DNA of 64,000 nucleotides, taken from the NCBI RefSeq assembly GCF_004303025.1, contig NZ_PJQW01000005.1:64611-128610 (forward strand). Direction: 5' to 3'. Shown here piece by piece: positions 25,779 through 34,488 of the stretch; the first letter of the stretch is position 1; each line of letters opens with the position of its first letter. This DNA is from Flavobacterium sp. J27. GTDB taxonomy: Bacteria > Bacteroidota > Bacteroidia > Flavobacteriales > Flavobacteriaceae. Made by a program: the position numbers and the translations under genes. A model generated the notes under the pieces. That model was not told where the DNA came from and did no database searches. It worked only from the letters and a program-made list of their open reading frames with translations.

Positions 25779-26522
25779 ATGAAGATACTAAAATATGCTT
25801 TTTGGATTGTATGGCACATTTGGTTTTACCTTTTGGTAATTGTTCCAATTCTAATTCTTTTTCCAATATTATTTCTTACCATTTTAAGTGAAAAAACCTA
25901 TCCTCAATTTTTCTTTTTAGCTCGCTTTTGGGCAAAACTTATTTTTTATGGAATGGGTTTTTACCGTAAAGTGGAATACGAACAAAAATTGGTAAAAGGA
26001 GAAAGTTATATGTTGGTAGCCAATCATACTTCCATGACCGATATTATGTTGATGCTTTTAGTGGTAAAAAAGAATCCTTTTGTATTTGTCGGTAAAAAAG
26101 AACTGGCTAAAATTCCTGTTTTTGGTTTCTTTTTCAAACGCGTTTGTATTATGGTAGACCGAAGCAGTAGTAAAAGCCGTTTTAAGGTATTTGAATTGGC
26201 TCAAAAACGGTTACATCAGGGATTAAGTATTTGTATTTTCCCTGAAGGTGGCGTTCCTGATGATGAAAGTATCATTTTAGACATGTTTAAAGATGGTGCT
26301 TTTCGTTTGGCAATCGAACATCAAATTCCTATTGTTCCTATGACTTTTATAGATAATAAAAAACGTTTTCCTTTTCGTTTTTTTAGTGGAACAACAGGTC
26401 GTATGCGCGTAAAAGTACATTCTTTTATTGAAACCAGAGGTTTAACTTTGGAACATAAAATTGAACTAAAAGAAAAGACAAGAGCTGTAATTTTAAAGGA
26501 ATTGGAAAAGTATATGAAATAG
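25779..26522 (+). CDS. 1-acyl-sn-glycerol-3-phosphate acyltransferase (PlsC family)
   Basis: This 247-residue membrane-anchored enzyme has an N-terminal hydrophobic hairpin (about 8-36), the catalytic HX4D box NHTSMTD (His83, Asp88), and FPEGG with Glu156 for glycerophosphate binding. It transfers an acyl chain to lysophosphatidic acid or a related lysolipid in phospholipid synthesis. It is convergent with a GT9 gene, with only 4 bp between the stops. An exact substrate other than a lysophospholipid cannot be assigned. Confidence 0.92.
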   Translation: MKILKYAFWIVWHIWFYLLVIVPILILFPILFLTILSEKTYPQFFFLARFWAKLIFYGMGFYRKVEYEQKLVKGESYMLVANHTSMTDIMLMLLVVKKNPFVFVGKKELAKIPVFGFFFKRVCIMVDRSSSKSRFKVFELAQKRLHQGLSICIFPEGGVPDDESIILDMFKDGAFRLAIEHQIPIVPMTFIDNKKRFPFRFFSGTTGRMRVKVHSFIETRGLTLEHKIELKEKTRAVILKELEKYMK

Positions 26523-26526
26523 ATAA

Positions 26527-27564
26527 TTATAAGATACTCTCTATTTTAGCTGTAACCGTTTCAGGTGATATTGTTCTCATCACTTCTTCATATCCAGTAA
26601 TTTTTCTATTTCCATAAACGGATGTGGGCAAAAGAGGAAATTGTACTCTATCTGCAGTAATACAAAAATCATCGGGTTGATGAAAGGGTTTAAAGCCAGC
26701 ATAAGGGTGCGTAGCGCCCCAGAGAGTAATTACTTTAATGCCTAACATGGCTGCAATGTGAGCATTACCTGAATCCATGGAAAGCATCACATCTAAATTA
26801 GAAATTATATTTAGTTCTTGTTCCAAGGTTAGTTTTCCTGCTAAAAGAATAACATTGGAATAATTCGCTTTTAGTTGTTCTAATAACTGAATTTCTTGAG
26901 TTCCTCCTCCAAAAAGATAGATGTTATAATAAGAATGACAGGCTAGTTGTTGAATCACATCTTGCATCAAATCGAAAGGATAAACTTTACTTTCATATTG
27001 TGCAAAAGGGGCAATTCCAATATTTTTTTTATGGGTATCAAAAGATACCTTTTCAAGAATTGCTTCTGATAGAATTGCTTTTTCAGGCAATGGAACCACA
27101 GACAAATCCATTGGAAAACCTAATTTTTGAAAAGTGTCTGCATGATTTTGAAACATGGTCTTTACGGGAGCGAAAATCTTATTTTCTAATCGGGTTAGTT
27201 CTTTTTTAGCTTTTCTACCTTTATTCGTTGCTGCCACTTTTTTGCCTGAAAGAAAAAACAAGGTTCGAATTATTTTAGAACGCAACACATTGTGCAAATC
27301 AGCAATAGCATCTATGTTCAACTTTTGTAAATCGAAAAACAATCGTAACAATCCTAGGAACCCTTTATGCCTTTTTGCTAAATCAACTCCAAAAAAATGT
27401 ACATGAGGGATATCTTGAAAAAAAGGTTGAAAAAAAGGGCGTGAAACTACAGTTACAGAATGTTCAGGGTATTGCATAGAAAAAGCTCTCAACACAGGAA
27501 CTGTCATGGCAACATCACCCATGGCTGAGAGCCTTATTACTAATATGTGTTTTGATTTAGACAT
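26527..27564 (-). CDS. Glycosyltransferase family 9 (heptosyltransferase-like)
   Basis: This 345-residue GT-B enzyme matches the ADP-heptose:LPS heptosyltransferase family. It has the N-terminal VIRLSAMGDVAMTVPVL, a central linker, and the C-terminal donor-binding DSGNAHIAAMLGIKVITLWGATHP. It probably adds a sugar to the LPS inner core at the cytoplasmic face of the membrane. It lies 10 bp downstream of the DUF4254 gene; such a pair is plausible as one operon. It is separated from the main polysaccharide locus by about 4 kb. Confidence 0.92.
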   Translation of the reverse strand: MSKSKHILVIRLSAMGDVAMTVPVLRAFSMQYPEHSVTVVSRPFFQPFFQDIPHVHFFGVDLAKRHKGFLGLLRLFFDLQKLNIDAIADLHNVLRSKIIRTLFFLSGKKVAATNKGRKAKKELTRLENKIFAPVKTMFQNHADTFQKLGFPMDLSVVPLPEKAILSEAILEKVSFDTHKKNIGIAPFAQYESKVYPFDLMQDVIQQLACHSYYNIYLFGGGTQEIQLLEQLKANYSNVILLAGKLTLEQELNIISNLDVMLSMDSGNAHIAAMLGIKVITLWGATHPYAGFKPFHQPDDFCITADRVQFPLLPTSVYGNRKITGYEEVMRTISPETVTAKIESIL

Positions 27565-27574
27565 CTAACGATGA

Positions 27575-28180
27575 CTATTTTTTATTTTGGTATAAAACAG
27601 GATTTAATTCCTCGTCATTATACATTTTCATTTGTTTGTATACTTTCATGTACTTATCTCCATTTTCAATATCTTCAATTAATTGGCTAATGGAAGTAAA
27701 CATATCGTTTTTTTGGTCTAACAAAACATTCAATTTTTCTTGGCATTTTGCTCTATGTTCTGGAGTTGCTTCTGCTCTAGTAGCCTCTTCATTCATATGA
27801 TAAATTTTCAAAGCTAAAATAGAAAGCCTGTCTATTGCCCAAGCAGGACTTTCTGTATTAATCTTTGCCTCTGCTTTTACCTGAACGTCAGCATATTTTT
27901 GAAGAAAATAACTGTCAATATATTCTACCATATCGGTACGCACTTGATTGGAAGCATCAATTTTTCTTTTTAAATCTAGTGCAGCAATAGGATCAATTTG
28001 TGGGTCACGAATAATGTCTTCATAATGCCATTGTACGGTGTCTACCCAGTTTTTAGCATATAACAAATATTCTATAGATCCTTTTTCATATGGATTTTGT
28101 ACTGGTTGGTACACATCATCTATCACATGATATTCTTTTATAGCGCGTTCAAATATAGGAAATGCAAATTCTGCAAACAT
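27575..28180 (-). CDS. DUF4254 family protein
   Basis: This 201-residue, mostly helical, soluble protein matches DUF4254. Its N-terminus MFAEFAFPIFERAIKEYH is followed by a conserved WHYEDIIRDP segment and a central AIDRLSILALKIYHM. The frame is open further upstream to 28261, but that would overlap the divergent upp gene. The ATG at 28180 gives the family N-terminus and is therefore chosen. The function is unknown. The gene is probably cotranscribed with the GT9 gene 10 bp downstream, hinting at a cell-envelope role. Confidence 0.85.
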   Translation of the reverse strand: MFAEFAFPIFERAIKEYHVIDDVYQPVQNPYEKGSIEYLLYAKNWVDTVQWHYEDIIRDPQIDPIAALDLKRKIDASNQVRTDMVEYIDSYFLQKYADVQVKAEAKINTESPAWAIDRLSILALKIYHMNEEATRAEATPEHRAKCQEKLNVLLDQKNDMFTSISQLIEDIENGDKYMKVYKQMKMYNDEELNPVLYQNKK

Positions 28181-28253
28181 GATTATAGGTTTTAAATTTC
28201 TACAAAAATAAGGTTTTTTTGTACTTTTAACCTGAAATTTAAAAACTAATCCA

Positions 28254-28907
28254 ATGCACATTCATTATATTTCCGAAGAAAACAGTATTTTAAATCATTT
28301 TTTAGCTCAAATAAGAGATGTTTCTATTCAAAAAGATAGCATGCGTTTTCGAAAAAACATTGAGCGTATAGGTGAAATTATGGCCTATGAATTGAGTAAA
28401 ACATTAGAATACAAATCGATTCAAGTACAAACTCCATTAGGAATAAAAAACACTACACAAATCTCTGATAACGTTGTTTTATGTTCTATTTTAAGAGCAG
28501 GTCTAGCACTTCATACCGGTTTCATGAATATTTTTGATGCGGCAGACAACGGTTTTGTTTCTGCCTATAGATATCATCCTAATAACGATACTGAATTTGA
28601 AATACGTGTGGAATACCAAGCGGCTCCTAATTTAGAAAATAAAACACTCATTTTAATTGATCCAATGCTTGCTACTGGGCAATCTATTGTAGCTGTTTTA
28701 CATAAATTGCATTTGGAACAAAAACCAAAAGAAATTCATGTTGCTGTGGCTATTGCTGCTCCTGAAGGCATCCAATTTTTAGAAGAAAATCTACCTGGAA
28801 ATGTACATTTATGGGTTGCTGCATTAGACGAAAAATTAAACGAAAAAAACTACATCCTTCCTGGTTTAGGAGATGCAGGTGATTTAGCCTATGGTATTAA
28901 ATTATAA
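28254..28907 (+). CDS. upp: Uracil phosphoribosyltransferase
   Basis: This 217-residue salvage enzyme makes UMP from uracil and PRPP. The PRPP-binding loop is LILIDPMLATGQS (132-144) and the uracil-binding C-terminus is GLGDAGDLAYG, both diagnostic. It is transcribed divergently from DUF4254 with a 73-bp gap. Its last six bases overlap the end of the convergent DUF6427 gene. Confidence 0.96.
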   Translation: MHIHYISEENSILNHFLAQIRDVSIQKDSMRFRKNIERIGEIMAYELSKTLEYKSIQVQTPLGIKNTTQISDNVVLCSILRAGLALHTGFMNIFDAADNGFVSAYRYHPNNDTEFEIRVEYQAAPNLENKTLILIDPMLATGQSIVAVLHKLHLEQKPKEIHVAVAIAAPEGIQFLEENLPGNVHLWVAALDEKLNEKNYILPGLGDAGDLAYGIKL

Positions 28908-29828
28908 TTGACAAAGGAAAAAGAAAACACCTAAAAGCGCGAGCAAATAAAAAGTACCTTCTTTAATTATTTTATTTTCTTGATTTTCAATAAAATTAGA
29001 ACCTAAAATAGCTAAAGGCGCTAATGCAAAAGCCAAACAGCTATTATTTTTACCTGCTGAAAAAATATAAATCGCTATTCCTAAAAGAAATGAAAAAATA
29101 ATTTTCTTATAAGATGTTTTCATATTCATTGGTTTTGAACTCATTGACATAATCATATAAATGAAAAACAAAAAGCCTATGGACGAAAATACAGCTAAGG
29201 CTATATTTTGGTACACATTTTCAAAATAAGTAAAATCAAAGCTAATATAGGTTTTAGTAAAGACCTCTTCTAATAATTGATTCTCACTAAAAATATTAAA
29301 AATAAAAAAGATAATTACAACACTAAACAAAGCGATTCCGGGTATGATCCAATTTCTGTAATCTCTAGAAACGTGTAAGGTAATAGATATAAAAACTAAA
29401 ATGATATACAAAATACTCCAAAAATGAAACAACGCGGCCAAGAAAATCCAAAAAGAAGCATCAAATATTTTCTCTTTTGTGTTTTTCATCGATTTCAATG
29501 AAATTAATCTTCTTAGAGAAAGTAGTAATAAGAAATTTGAAATTAAAATACTTTTGTTTTTAAATATAGTTGGAAAGAATAATAAGAAAATAAAAAATAA
29601 TAAAATCGCATAATTATTATTTCTTGATAAATTATTTTTTAAGGCAATAAAATTAACTAAAAAACAGGAAGCTACTATGGTTGCGAAATAAAACACGCCA
29701 TATAAAAAACCCTGCCATCCAGTAAAAGTTTCATGAGAGAATGAATAGGAAACAAAGGCAATTAAAAGTAATGTGCCAATAATTACATAATTAAAAGGTC
29801 TTGTTTTATTAAAAATGCTTGCTATCAT
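28902..29828 (-). CDS. DUF6427 family membrane protein
   Basis: This 308-residue polytopic protein with about eight to nine hydrophobic segments and few polar loops matches the flavobacterial DUF6427 family, with an N-terminus MIASIFNKTRPFNYVIIG. The function is unknown. Its 3' end overlaps upp by 6 bp in a convergent arrangement. It is divergent from the small DUF6341 gene, with a 46-bp gap; upp, DUF6427 and DUF6341 are thus compactly packed. Confidence 0.82.
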   Translation of the reverse strand: MIASIFNKTRPFNYVIIGTLLLIAFVSYSFSHETFTGWQGFLYGVFYFATIVASCFLVNFIALKNNLSRNNNYAILLFFIFLLFFPTIFKNKSILISNFLLLLSLRRLISLKSMKNTKEKIFDASFWIFLAALFHFWSILYIILVFISITLHVSRDYRNWIIPGIALFSVVIIFFIFNIFSENQLLEEVFTKTYISFDFTYFENVYQNIALAVFSSIGFLFFIYMIMSMSSKPMNMKTSYKKIIFSFLLGIAIYIFSAGKNNSCLAFALAPLAILGSNFIENQENKIIKEGTFYLLALLGVFFFLCQL

Positions 29829-29848
29829 CAGGATATTTTATACTTTTG
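29819..29848 (+). promoter_or_regulatory. Candidate promoter of the DUF6341 gene
   Basis: TTG (29819-29821), a 19-bp spacer and TACTTTTG (29841-29848) fit the Bacteroidota -33/-7 pattern, 26 bp before the small gene's ATG. Confidence 0.5.
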
Positions 29849-29874
29849 TAATGTAAATATAATACATTATTAAA

Positions 29875-30105
29875 ATGAAATCATTTTTTGAAGGAATTGC
29901 TACTCTTTTTACAGACTATTTATTTTTACCATATGACTATTTTAGAACGTTAGAAGTAACTAACTGGTGGGGAGCAAATATTATAAATTGGATTTTTATT
30001 ATCATTTGTTGTGCTGCTATGGTGTATTGGGTTAAACAATTAAATCTTCATAAAGCAAACAATGAAGATACTCAAGATACAACAGCACATTCATTTTTAA
30101 AATAA
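29875..30105 (+). CDS. Small membrane protein, DUF6341 family
   Basis: This 76-residue protein has an N-terminal amphipathic part (KSFFEGIATLFTDYLFLPYDYFRTLE), then WWGAN and one clear membrane helix (about 39-56), followed by a short charged tail. It matches the flavobacterial DUF6341 family. The function is unknown. It has its own promoter and is followed at once by a hairpin, so it is a single-gene unit beside purD. Confidence 0.8.
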   Translation: MKSFFEGIATLFTDYLFLPYDYFRTLEVTNWWGANIINWIFIIICCAAMVYWVKQLNLHKANNEDTQDTTAHSFLK

Positions 30106-30129
30106 AATTCCCCATTACTGAGGAATTTT
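30104..30129. terminator. Bidirectional terminator between DUF6341 gene and purD
   Basis: An 8-bp stem (AAAATTCC with its complement) and a 10-nt loop are flanked by A/T runs. The stem overlaps the stop codon of the small gene. Confidence 0.65.
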
Positions 30130-30139
30130 ATTTACAATA

Positions 30140-31411
30140 TTATAAATCAAAACCAATATCTTTACGATAATACATCTTATCAAATTGTAGCTTAGCTATA
30201 CTTTGATAAGATTTTTTTATGGCTTCTTGAAAATCATTTCCATAAGAGGTTACTGCCAGTACTCTACCACCATTTGTAACCACTTTTTCATTATCTAATT
30301 TTGTTCCTGCATGGAAAACCAAAGAATCTGTAATCGTTTCCATCCCTGTTATTTCATGTCCCTTTTCATATGCTTCAGGGTAACCTCCTGAAACTATCAT
30401 AATTGTAGTAGCCGCTCTATCGTCAATTTCTAAAGTAATTTTTTCCAATTCTTGTGCATTCATTGCTTCAAAAATAGTTACTAAATCACTTTTTAACCTT
30501 GGCATAACTACTTCCGTTTCTGGATCTCCCATTCTCACGTTATATTCGATAACCATAGGTTCTCCTTTTACATTAATAAGTCCAATAAAAACAAATCCTT
30601 TATAATCTATATTTTCTTTTTGTAACCCTTCAATGGTTGGTTTTACAATTCTAGTTTCAATTTTATCTAATAATACTTGGTCTGCAAAAGGCACTGGAGA
30701 TACTGCTCCCATTCCTCCTGTATTCAAACCAGTATCTCCTTCACCAATACGTTTATAATCTTTAGCAGTAGGTAATATTTTATAACTTTTCCCGTCTGTT
30801 AAAACAAAGCAACTTAATTCAATTCCATCTAAAAACTCTTCAATTACAACTTTAGATGACGCTTGACCAAATTTTGCATCGACTAACATACTTTTTAACT
30901 CACTTTGAGCTTCCGATAAATCTTGTAAAATTAGTACGCCCTTCCCTGCAGCTAAACCGTCTGCTTTAAGCACATATGGTGGCTGTAATGTTTCTAAAAA
31001 GGCACATCCTTCTGCAACTGTCGCGGCAGTAAAACTCTCATACTTAGCAGTAGGAATATTGTTTTTTACTAAAAATTCTTTAGCAAACTCTTTGCTTCCT
31101 TCTAATTGAGCGCCTATTTTTGATGGGCCAATTACAGGGATACCATTTAATAAACTATCTCCTTTAAAAAAATCATATATTCCATTAACTAAAGGGTCCT
31201 CTGGACCTACAACAACCATGGTAACTTTCTCTTGTAAAACAAATTCTTTAACCGCTTCAAAATCATTTGGATTAATGGAAATATTTTTTGCAATTGCTGC
31301 TGTTCCTGCGTTTCCAGGTGCAACAAACAAAGAAGTACATTTCGGACTTTGTAACATTTTCCAAGCCAAAGCATGTTCGCGTCCTCCCGAACCTAATAAT
31401 AATATTGTCAT
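30140..31411 (-). CDS. purD: Phosphoribosylamine-glycine ligase
   Basis: This 423-residue ATP-grasp enzyme joins phosphoribosylamine and glycine in purine synthesis. It has the N-terminal LLLGSGGREHALAWKM, GPEDPLVNG, the ATP-grasp KADGLAAGKGV segment, TGGMGAVSP, and the metal-binding EYNVRMGDPETEV. The length is standard. It is transcribed alone; a TAnnTTTG element lies 23 bp upstream (31441-31434). The convergent neighbour is the DUF6341 gene and the divergent neighbour is the CapK-like gene. Confidence 0.97.
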   Translation of the reverse strand: MTILLLGSGGREHALAWKMLQSPKCTSLFVAPGNAGTAAIAKNISINPNDFEAVKEFVLQEKVTMVVVGPEDPLVNGIYDFFKGDSLLNGIPVIGPSKIGAQLEGSKEFAKEFLVKNNIPTAKYESFTAATVAEGCAFLETLQPPYVLKADGLAAGKGVLILQDLSEAQSELKSMLVDAKFGQASSKVVIEEFLDGIELSCFVLTDGKSYKILPTAKDYKRIGEGDTGLNTGGMGAVSPVPFADQVLLDKIETRIVKPTIEGLQKENIDYKGFVFIGLINVKGEPMVIEYNVRMGDPETEVVMPRLKSDLVTIFEAMNAQELEKITLEIDDRAATTIMIVSGGYPEAYEKGHEITGMETITDSLVFHAGTKLDNEKVVTNGGRVLAVTSYGNDFQEAIKKSYQSIAKLQFDKMYYRKDIGFDL

Positions 31412-31433
31412 TTTTGTTGTGTTGTTATTTTGG

Positions 31434-31441
31434 CAAAAATA
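31434..31441 (-). promoter_or_regulatory. Candidate -7 element of purD
   Basis: TATTTTTG on the minus strand matches TAnnTTTG, 23 bp before the purD ATG; the -33 region is not clear. Confidence 0.35.
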
Positions 31442-31527
31442 CAGTTTCTAAACAAGAAAGAAAAAAGAAGAAAGAAAAAAGAATTTTGTTTCTATCAGTT
31501 TTTATATTTTTGAAAAAATTAATCTAC

Positions 31528-32838
31528 ATGTTTCGTCTTTTCGAGTTCAGTTTAAAAATAAATGGTTTTCCAATCAAAAAAGCCAAGCAAGATTTTGCTT
31601 CTATTTTAAAAATTGATCATCAAAACTATCAAAAATTTGTCGAAAATAAACGAAGAGAAATTGTTGAATTTCATCTTAAAAACAATCCATTTTATCAAAA
31701 ATTAGTAGGTAAAGATTCTTTTAAAAAATGGGAAGACTTACCCATACTAACAAAAAAAGATTTACAACAACCATTATCGGAAAGACTTTCAAATTCCTAT
31801 ACTGAAAAATCAATTTTTATTAATAAGACCTCAGGTTCCAGTGGTGATCCTTTTGTTTTTGCTAAAGACAAAGAGGCACATGCGATAACTTGGGCATCAA
31901 TAATATATAGGTTTGGATGGTATAATATTGACTTTAACTCTTCTTATCAAGCTCGCTTTTATGGTATTCCTTTAGATTTTTTTGGGTACCAAAAAGAACG
32001 CCTTAAAGATTTTTTAAGCAAACGGTACCGATTTCCTATTTTTGATTTATCAGATGTAGTTCTAGAAAAGATTTTACAGCATTTTAAGCAAAAACCGTTT
32101 GATTATATTAACGGCTATACGAGTTCTATTGTACTATTTGCTAAATTTTTACAAAAGAAAAATATTGTTTTAAAAGACATTTGCCCTACACTAAAAGTTT
32201 GTATGGTTACTTCAGAAATGTTGTTTGATACTGATAAAATATTATTAGAAAAACAATTTGGAATACCAATTGTTAATGAATATGGCGCTTCTGAATTAGA
32301 TTTAATAGCTTTTCAAAACACCAATAGAGAATGGCAAGTAAACAGCGAAACGTTATTTGTTGAAATACTAGATGAAAACAATCAACCTGTGCCTTATGGA
32401 ACGGAAGGGAAAATTGTGATTACTTCTTTTTTTAATAAAGCGCATCCTTTTATCCGTTATGAAATTGGCGATATGGGTGTTTTAGATGAGAGAAGTACTT
32501 GGAAAAAACCAATATTAAAACGCCTTATAGGAAGAACAAATGATATTGCTGTTTTGCCAAGTGGTAAGAAATCTCCCGGACTCACCTTTTATTATGTAAC
32601 TAAAAGTATTATTGAAGATGACGGTAATGTAAAAGAGTTTATCATTCGTCAAACAAAAATAGACACTTTTGAAATTGACTATGTTAGTACTTATGAATTA
32701 ACGACATCACAAATCGAAGAAATTGAGAAAGCCATTTCAAAATATTTAGAACCTAATTTAAATTTTTCCTATCATCGAAAAGCCTTTTTACCACGTAATA
32801 AGAGAGGTAAATTGAAACAATTTGTCTCTAATTTATAA
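31528..32838 (+). CDS. PaaK/CapK-like adenylate-forming enzyme of polysaccharide synthesis
   Basis: This 436-residue protein of the phenylacetate-CoA ligase/CapK family has the phosphate-binding loop TSGSSGDP (101-108), the adenine-binding NEYGASELD and a late RLIGRTNDI. Family members activate carboxylic acids as adenylates. CapK-type members occur in capsule and O-antigen loci, where they are thought to help attach acyl or amino-acid substituents. The frame is open back to 31288, but that extension runs through the purD region as low-complexity sequence, so the ATG at 31528 is preferred. A methyltransferase gene follows after 15 bp. Confidence 0.85.
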   Translation: MFRLFEFSLKINGFPIKKAKQDFASILKIDHQNYQKFVENKRREIVEFHLKNNPFYQKLVGKDSFKKWEDLPILTKKDLQQPLSERLSNSYTEKSIFINKTSGSSGDPFVFAKDKEAHAITWASIIYRFGWYNIDFNSSYQARFYGIPLDFFGYQKERLKDFLSKRYRFPIFDLSDVVLEKILQHFKQKPFDYINGYTSSIVLFAKFLQKKNIVLKDICPTLKVCMVTSEMLFDTDKILLEKQFGIPIVNEYGASELDLIAFQNTNREWQVNSETLFVEILDENNQPVPYGTEGKIVITSFFNKAHPFIRYEIGDMGVLDERSTWKKPILKRLIGRTNDIAVLPSGKKSPGLTFYYVTKSIIEDDGNVKEFIIRQTKIDTFEIDYVSTYELTTSQIEEIEKAISKYLEPNLNFSYHRKAFLPRNKRGKLKQFVSNL

Positions 32839-32853
32839 TTTAGATATAAACCT

Positions 32854-33714
32854 ATGAATCATAAAACAAAATCTTTTTTTTTTAAAATAGTATCTTTTTT
32901 ACCGAATAAAATTGGTTTTACATTATATTATTTTTTCCAAAATAGTAAGCAATCCAATAACTTTGAGTTGAAATTAAAAAGTGCAGAAAATACTTTTAAA
33001 AGTCTTATTGCCCTTTGTAATCAATATAAAATCAATATAAAAAATGCTACCGTTTTAGAGATTGGCTCTGGCTGGGTTCCAAGTTTACCTTATTTATTTT
33101 TATTTAAAGGAAATGCAAAAAAAGTACTTACTTATGATATTAATAATCATTACCAGAAAAATAATTTAAAGAAATTTAATCATGTCTTTGAAAAAACGAC
33201 TTCTATTTTTTTAAATGTTGGAAAAAATGAGTTACCACAACAAGTAGACTATTTTCCAAAGACGGATGTAATAAATTGTAAAGATACAACGGTAAGTATT
33301 GTTTTTTCACGTTTTGTATTAGAACATGTGAAACCTGAGGATATGCTTTTAATACATGAAAATTTTAAAAAAAACTTTAAAAAAGGAACTTACATTATTC
33401 ATTTTGTTTCTCCAAGTGACCATAGAGCATATTCTGACCATACCCTTTCCCTTCAAGATTTCTTAAAATATAGTCAAAAAGAGTGGAATAAAATTCAAAC
33501 GAAATTTGATTATCATAACCGTTTACGTTTCTCTGAATATGTAAAAATCTTTGAATCTTTAGATATCGAAATTTTACATCAATCCTATGATGTAGTAGAC
33601 AAAAAATCAAACCAATATTTACTTTTTAAAGCATTGAAGTTAGACAAACATTACGATTCTTATTCTGAAGATGATTTATTAGCTGGAAATTTAGTTTTTG
33701 TATTAAAACTATAG
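32854..33714 (+). CDS. Class I SAM-dependent methyltransferase
   Basis: This 286-residue protein has the SAM-binding motif I VLEIGSGW (67-74) and a later motif IVFSRFVLEHV resembling small-molecule and sugar methyltransferases. It is 15 bp after the CapK-like gene on the same strand, and the two form a short plus-strand unit at the edge of the polysaccharide locus. They converge on the minus-strand GT2 gene with 3 bp between the stops. A likely role is modification of a glycan or its substituent; the substrate is unknown. Confidence 0.82.
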   Translation: MNHKTKSFFFKIVSFLPNKIGFTLYYFFQNSKQSNNFELKLKSAENTFKSLIALCNQYKINIKNATVLEIGSGWVPSLPYLFLFKGNAKKVLTYDINNHYQKNNLKKFNHVFEKTTSIFLNVGKNELPQQVDYFPKTDVINCKDTTVSIVFSRFVLEHVKPEDMLLIHENFKKNFKKGTYIIHFVSPSDHRAYSDHTLSLQDFLKYSQKEWNKIQTKFDYHNRLRFSEYVKIFESLDIEILHQSYDVVDKKSNQYLLFKALKLDKHYDSYSEDDLLAGNLVFVLKL

Positions 33715-33717
33715 CTT

Positions 33718-34488
33718 TTAGGCGGTTTTCTTAACGAAAATAAGTTTCTTTATGGCATGGTTTAAAAAAAATAAAATCATGAAAAAGAAAGATAGAACGG
33801 CATTATAATTAAAATACTTATAATAAATATTAAAATTATCTTTTACTAACTTTAATTTGTTTGAAGAAATTGAATTGTTTCTTACTCTATAGAAAGCTAA
33901 ACTTTCAGGCACTGGTTTAATTACTTTTGATTTTTTTACTAAAGTAAGCCATAGAACCCAATCTTGTCTTTTCTTTATATTAGAAATAGGAACTTTTCCA
34001 AAAAAATCGACGGAATAAATTCCTGTCAGATTTCCTACCCAATTACAAAAGAAAAGTTTTAAGTAAGAAATTTCTAGAGGAGATGTAATATATCTTCGCA
34101 AACTTTTACCTTCCTCATCAATTTCATTATAAAATGAAAACGTTACAGGAACTTTGTGTTCCAACATAAATGCTAATTGCTTTTCAAGTTTTTCGGATTT
34201 CCATTTGTCATCGGAATCTAAAAAAGCAATATAATTTCCTTTTGCTTTTTGTATACCAACATTTCTAGCCGTAGCTGGTCCAGAATTTTTATCTAACTTA
34301 TAAAATTGAATTCTTTTGTCTTCTTTAAGAAATGACAGAATAATACTTTCCGTTTTATCGGTAGAACCGTCATCTACTATAATCATTTCCCAAAAAGAGT
34401 AACTTTGTTGTTGAACAGAAGTTATGGTCTCCGCAATATATTTTGCAGAATTAAATGTAGGTGTTATTATAGAAACTAAAGGATTCAT
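33718..34488 (-). CDS. Glycosyltransferase family 2
   Basis: This 256-residue GT-A enzyme has the N-terminal VSIITPTFNSAKYI, the nucleotide-binding VDDGSTDKT, ARNVGIQKAKG and the metal-binding LDSDDKW. A C-terminal hydrophobic segment (about 225-245) may anchor it to the membrane. It transfers a sugar from an NDP donor during repeat-unit assembly. It is the last gene of the long minus-strand locus and overlaps the upstream initiating transferase gene by one base. Confidence 0.92.
   Translation of the reverse strand: MNPLVSIITPTFNSAKYIAETITSVQQQSYSFWEMIIVDDGSTDKTESIILSFLKEDKRIQFYKLDKNSGPATARNVGIQKAKGNYIAFLDSDDKWKSEKLEKQLAFMLEHKVPVTFSFYNEIDEEGKSLRRYITSPLEISYLKLFFCNWVGNLTGIYSVDFFGKVPISNIKKRQDWVLWLTLVKKSKVIKPVPESLAFYRVRNNSISSNKLKLVKDNFNIYYKYFNYNAVLSFFFMILFFLNHAIKKLIFVKKTA

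Noticed and set aside
25601..25819. Minus-strand open frame of 72 codons between trpS and the acyltransferase gene
   Set aside because: It runs through the long palindrome and the 5' end of the acyltransferase gene; the translated sequence is typical of read-through of an intergenic repeat.
28181..28261. 27-residue extension of the DUF4254 protein
   Set aside because: It would cross the divergent promoter region and overlap the upp start; the ATG at 28180 fits the family.
31288..31527. 80-codon N-terminal extension of the CapK-like protein
   Set aside because: It overlaps the purD start region antisense and encodes Lys/Phe-rich low-complexity sequence. The ATG at 31528 gives a normal family N-terminus.
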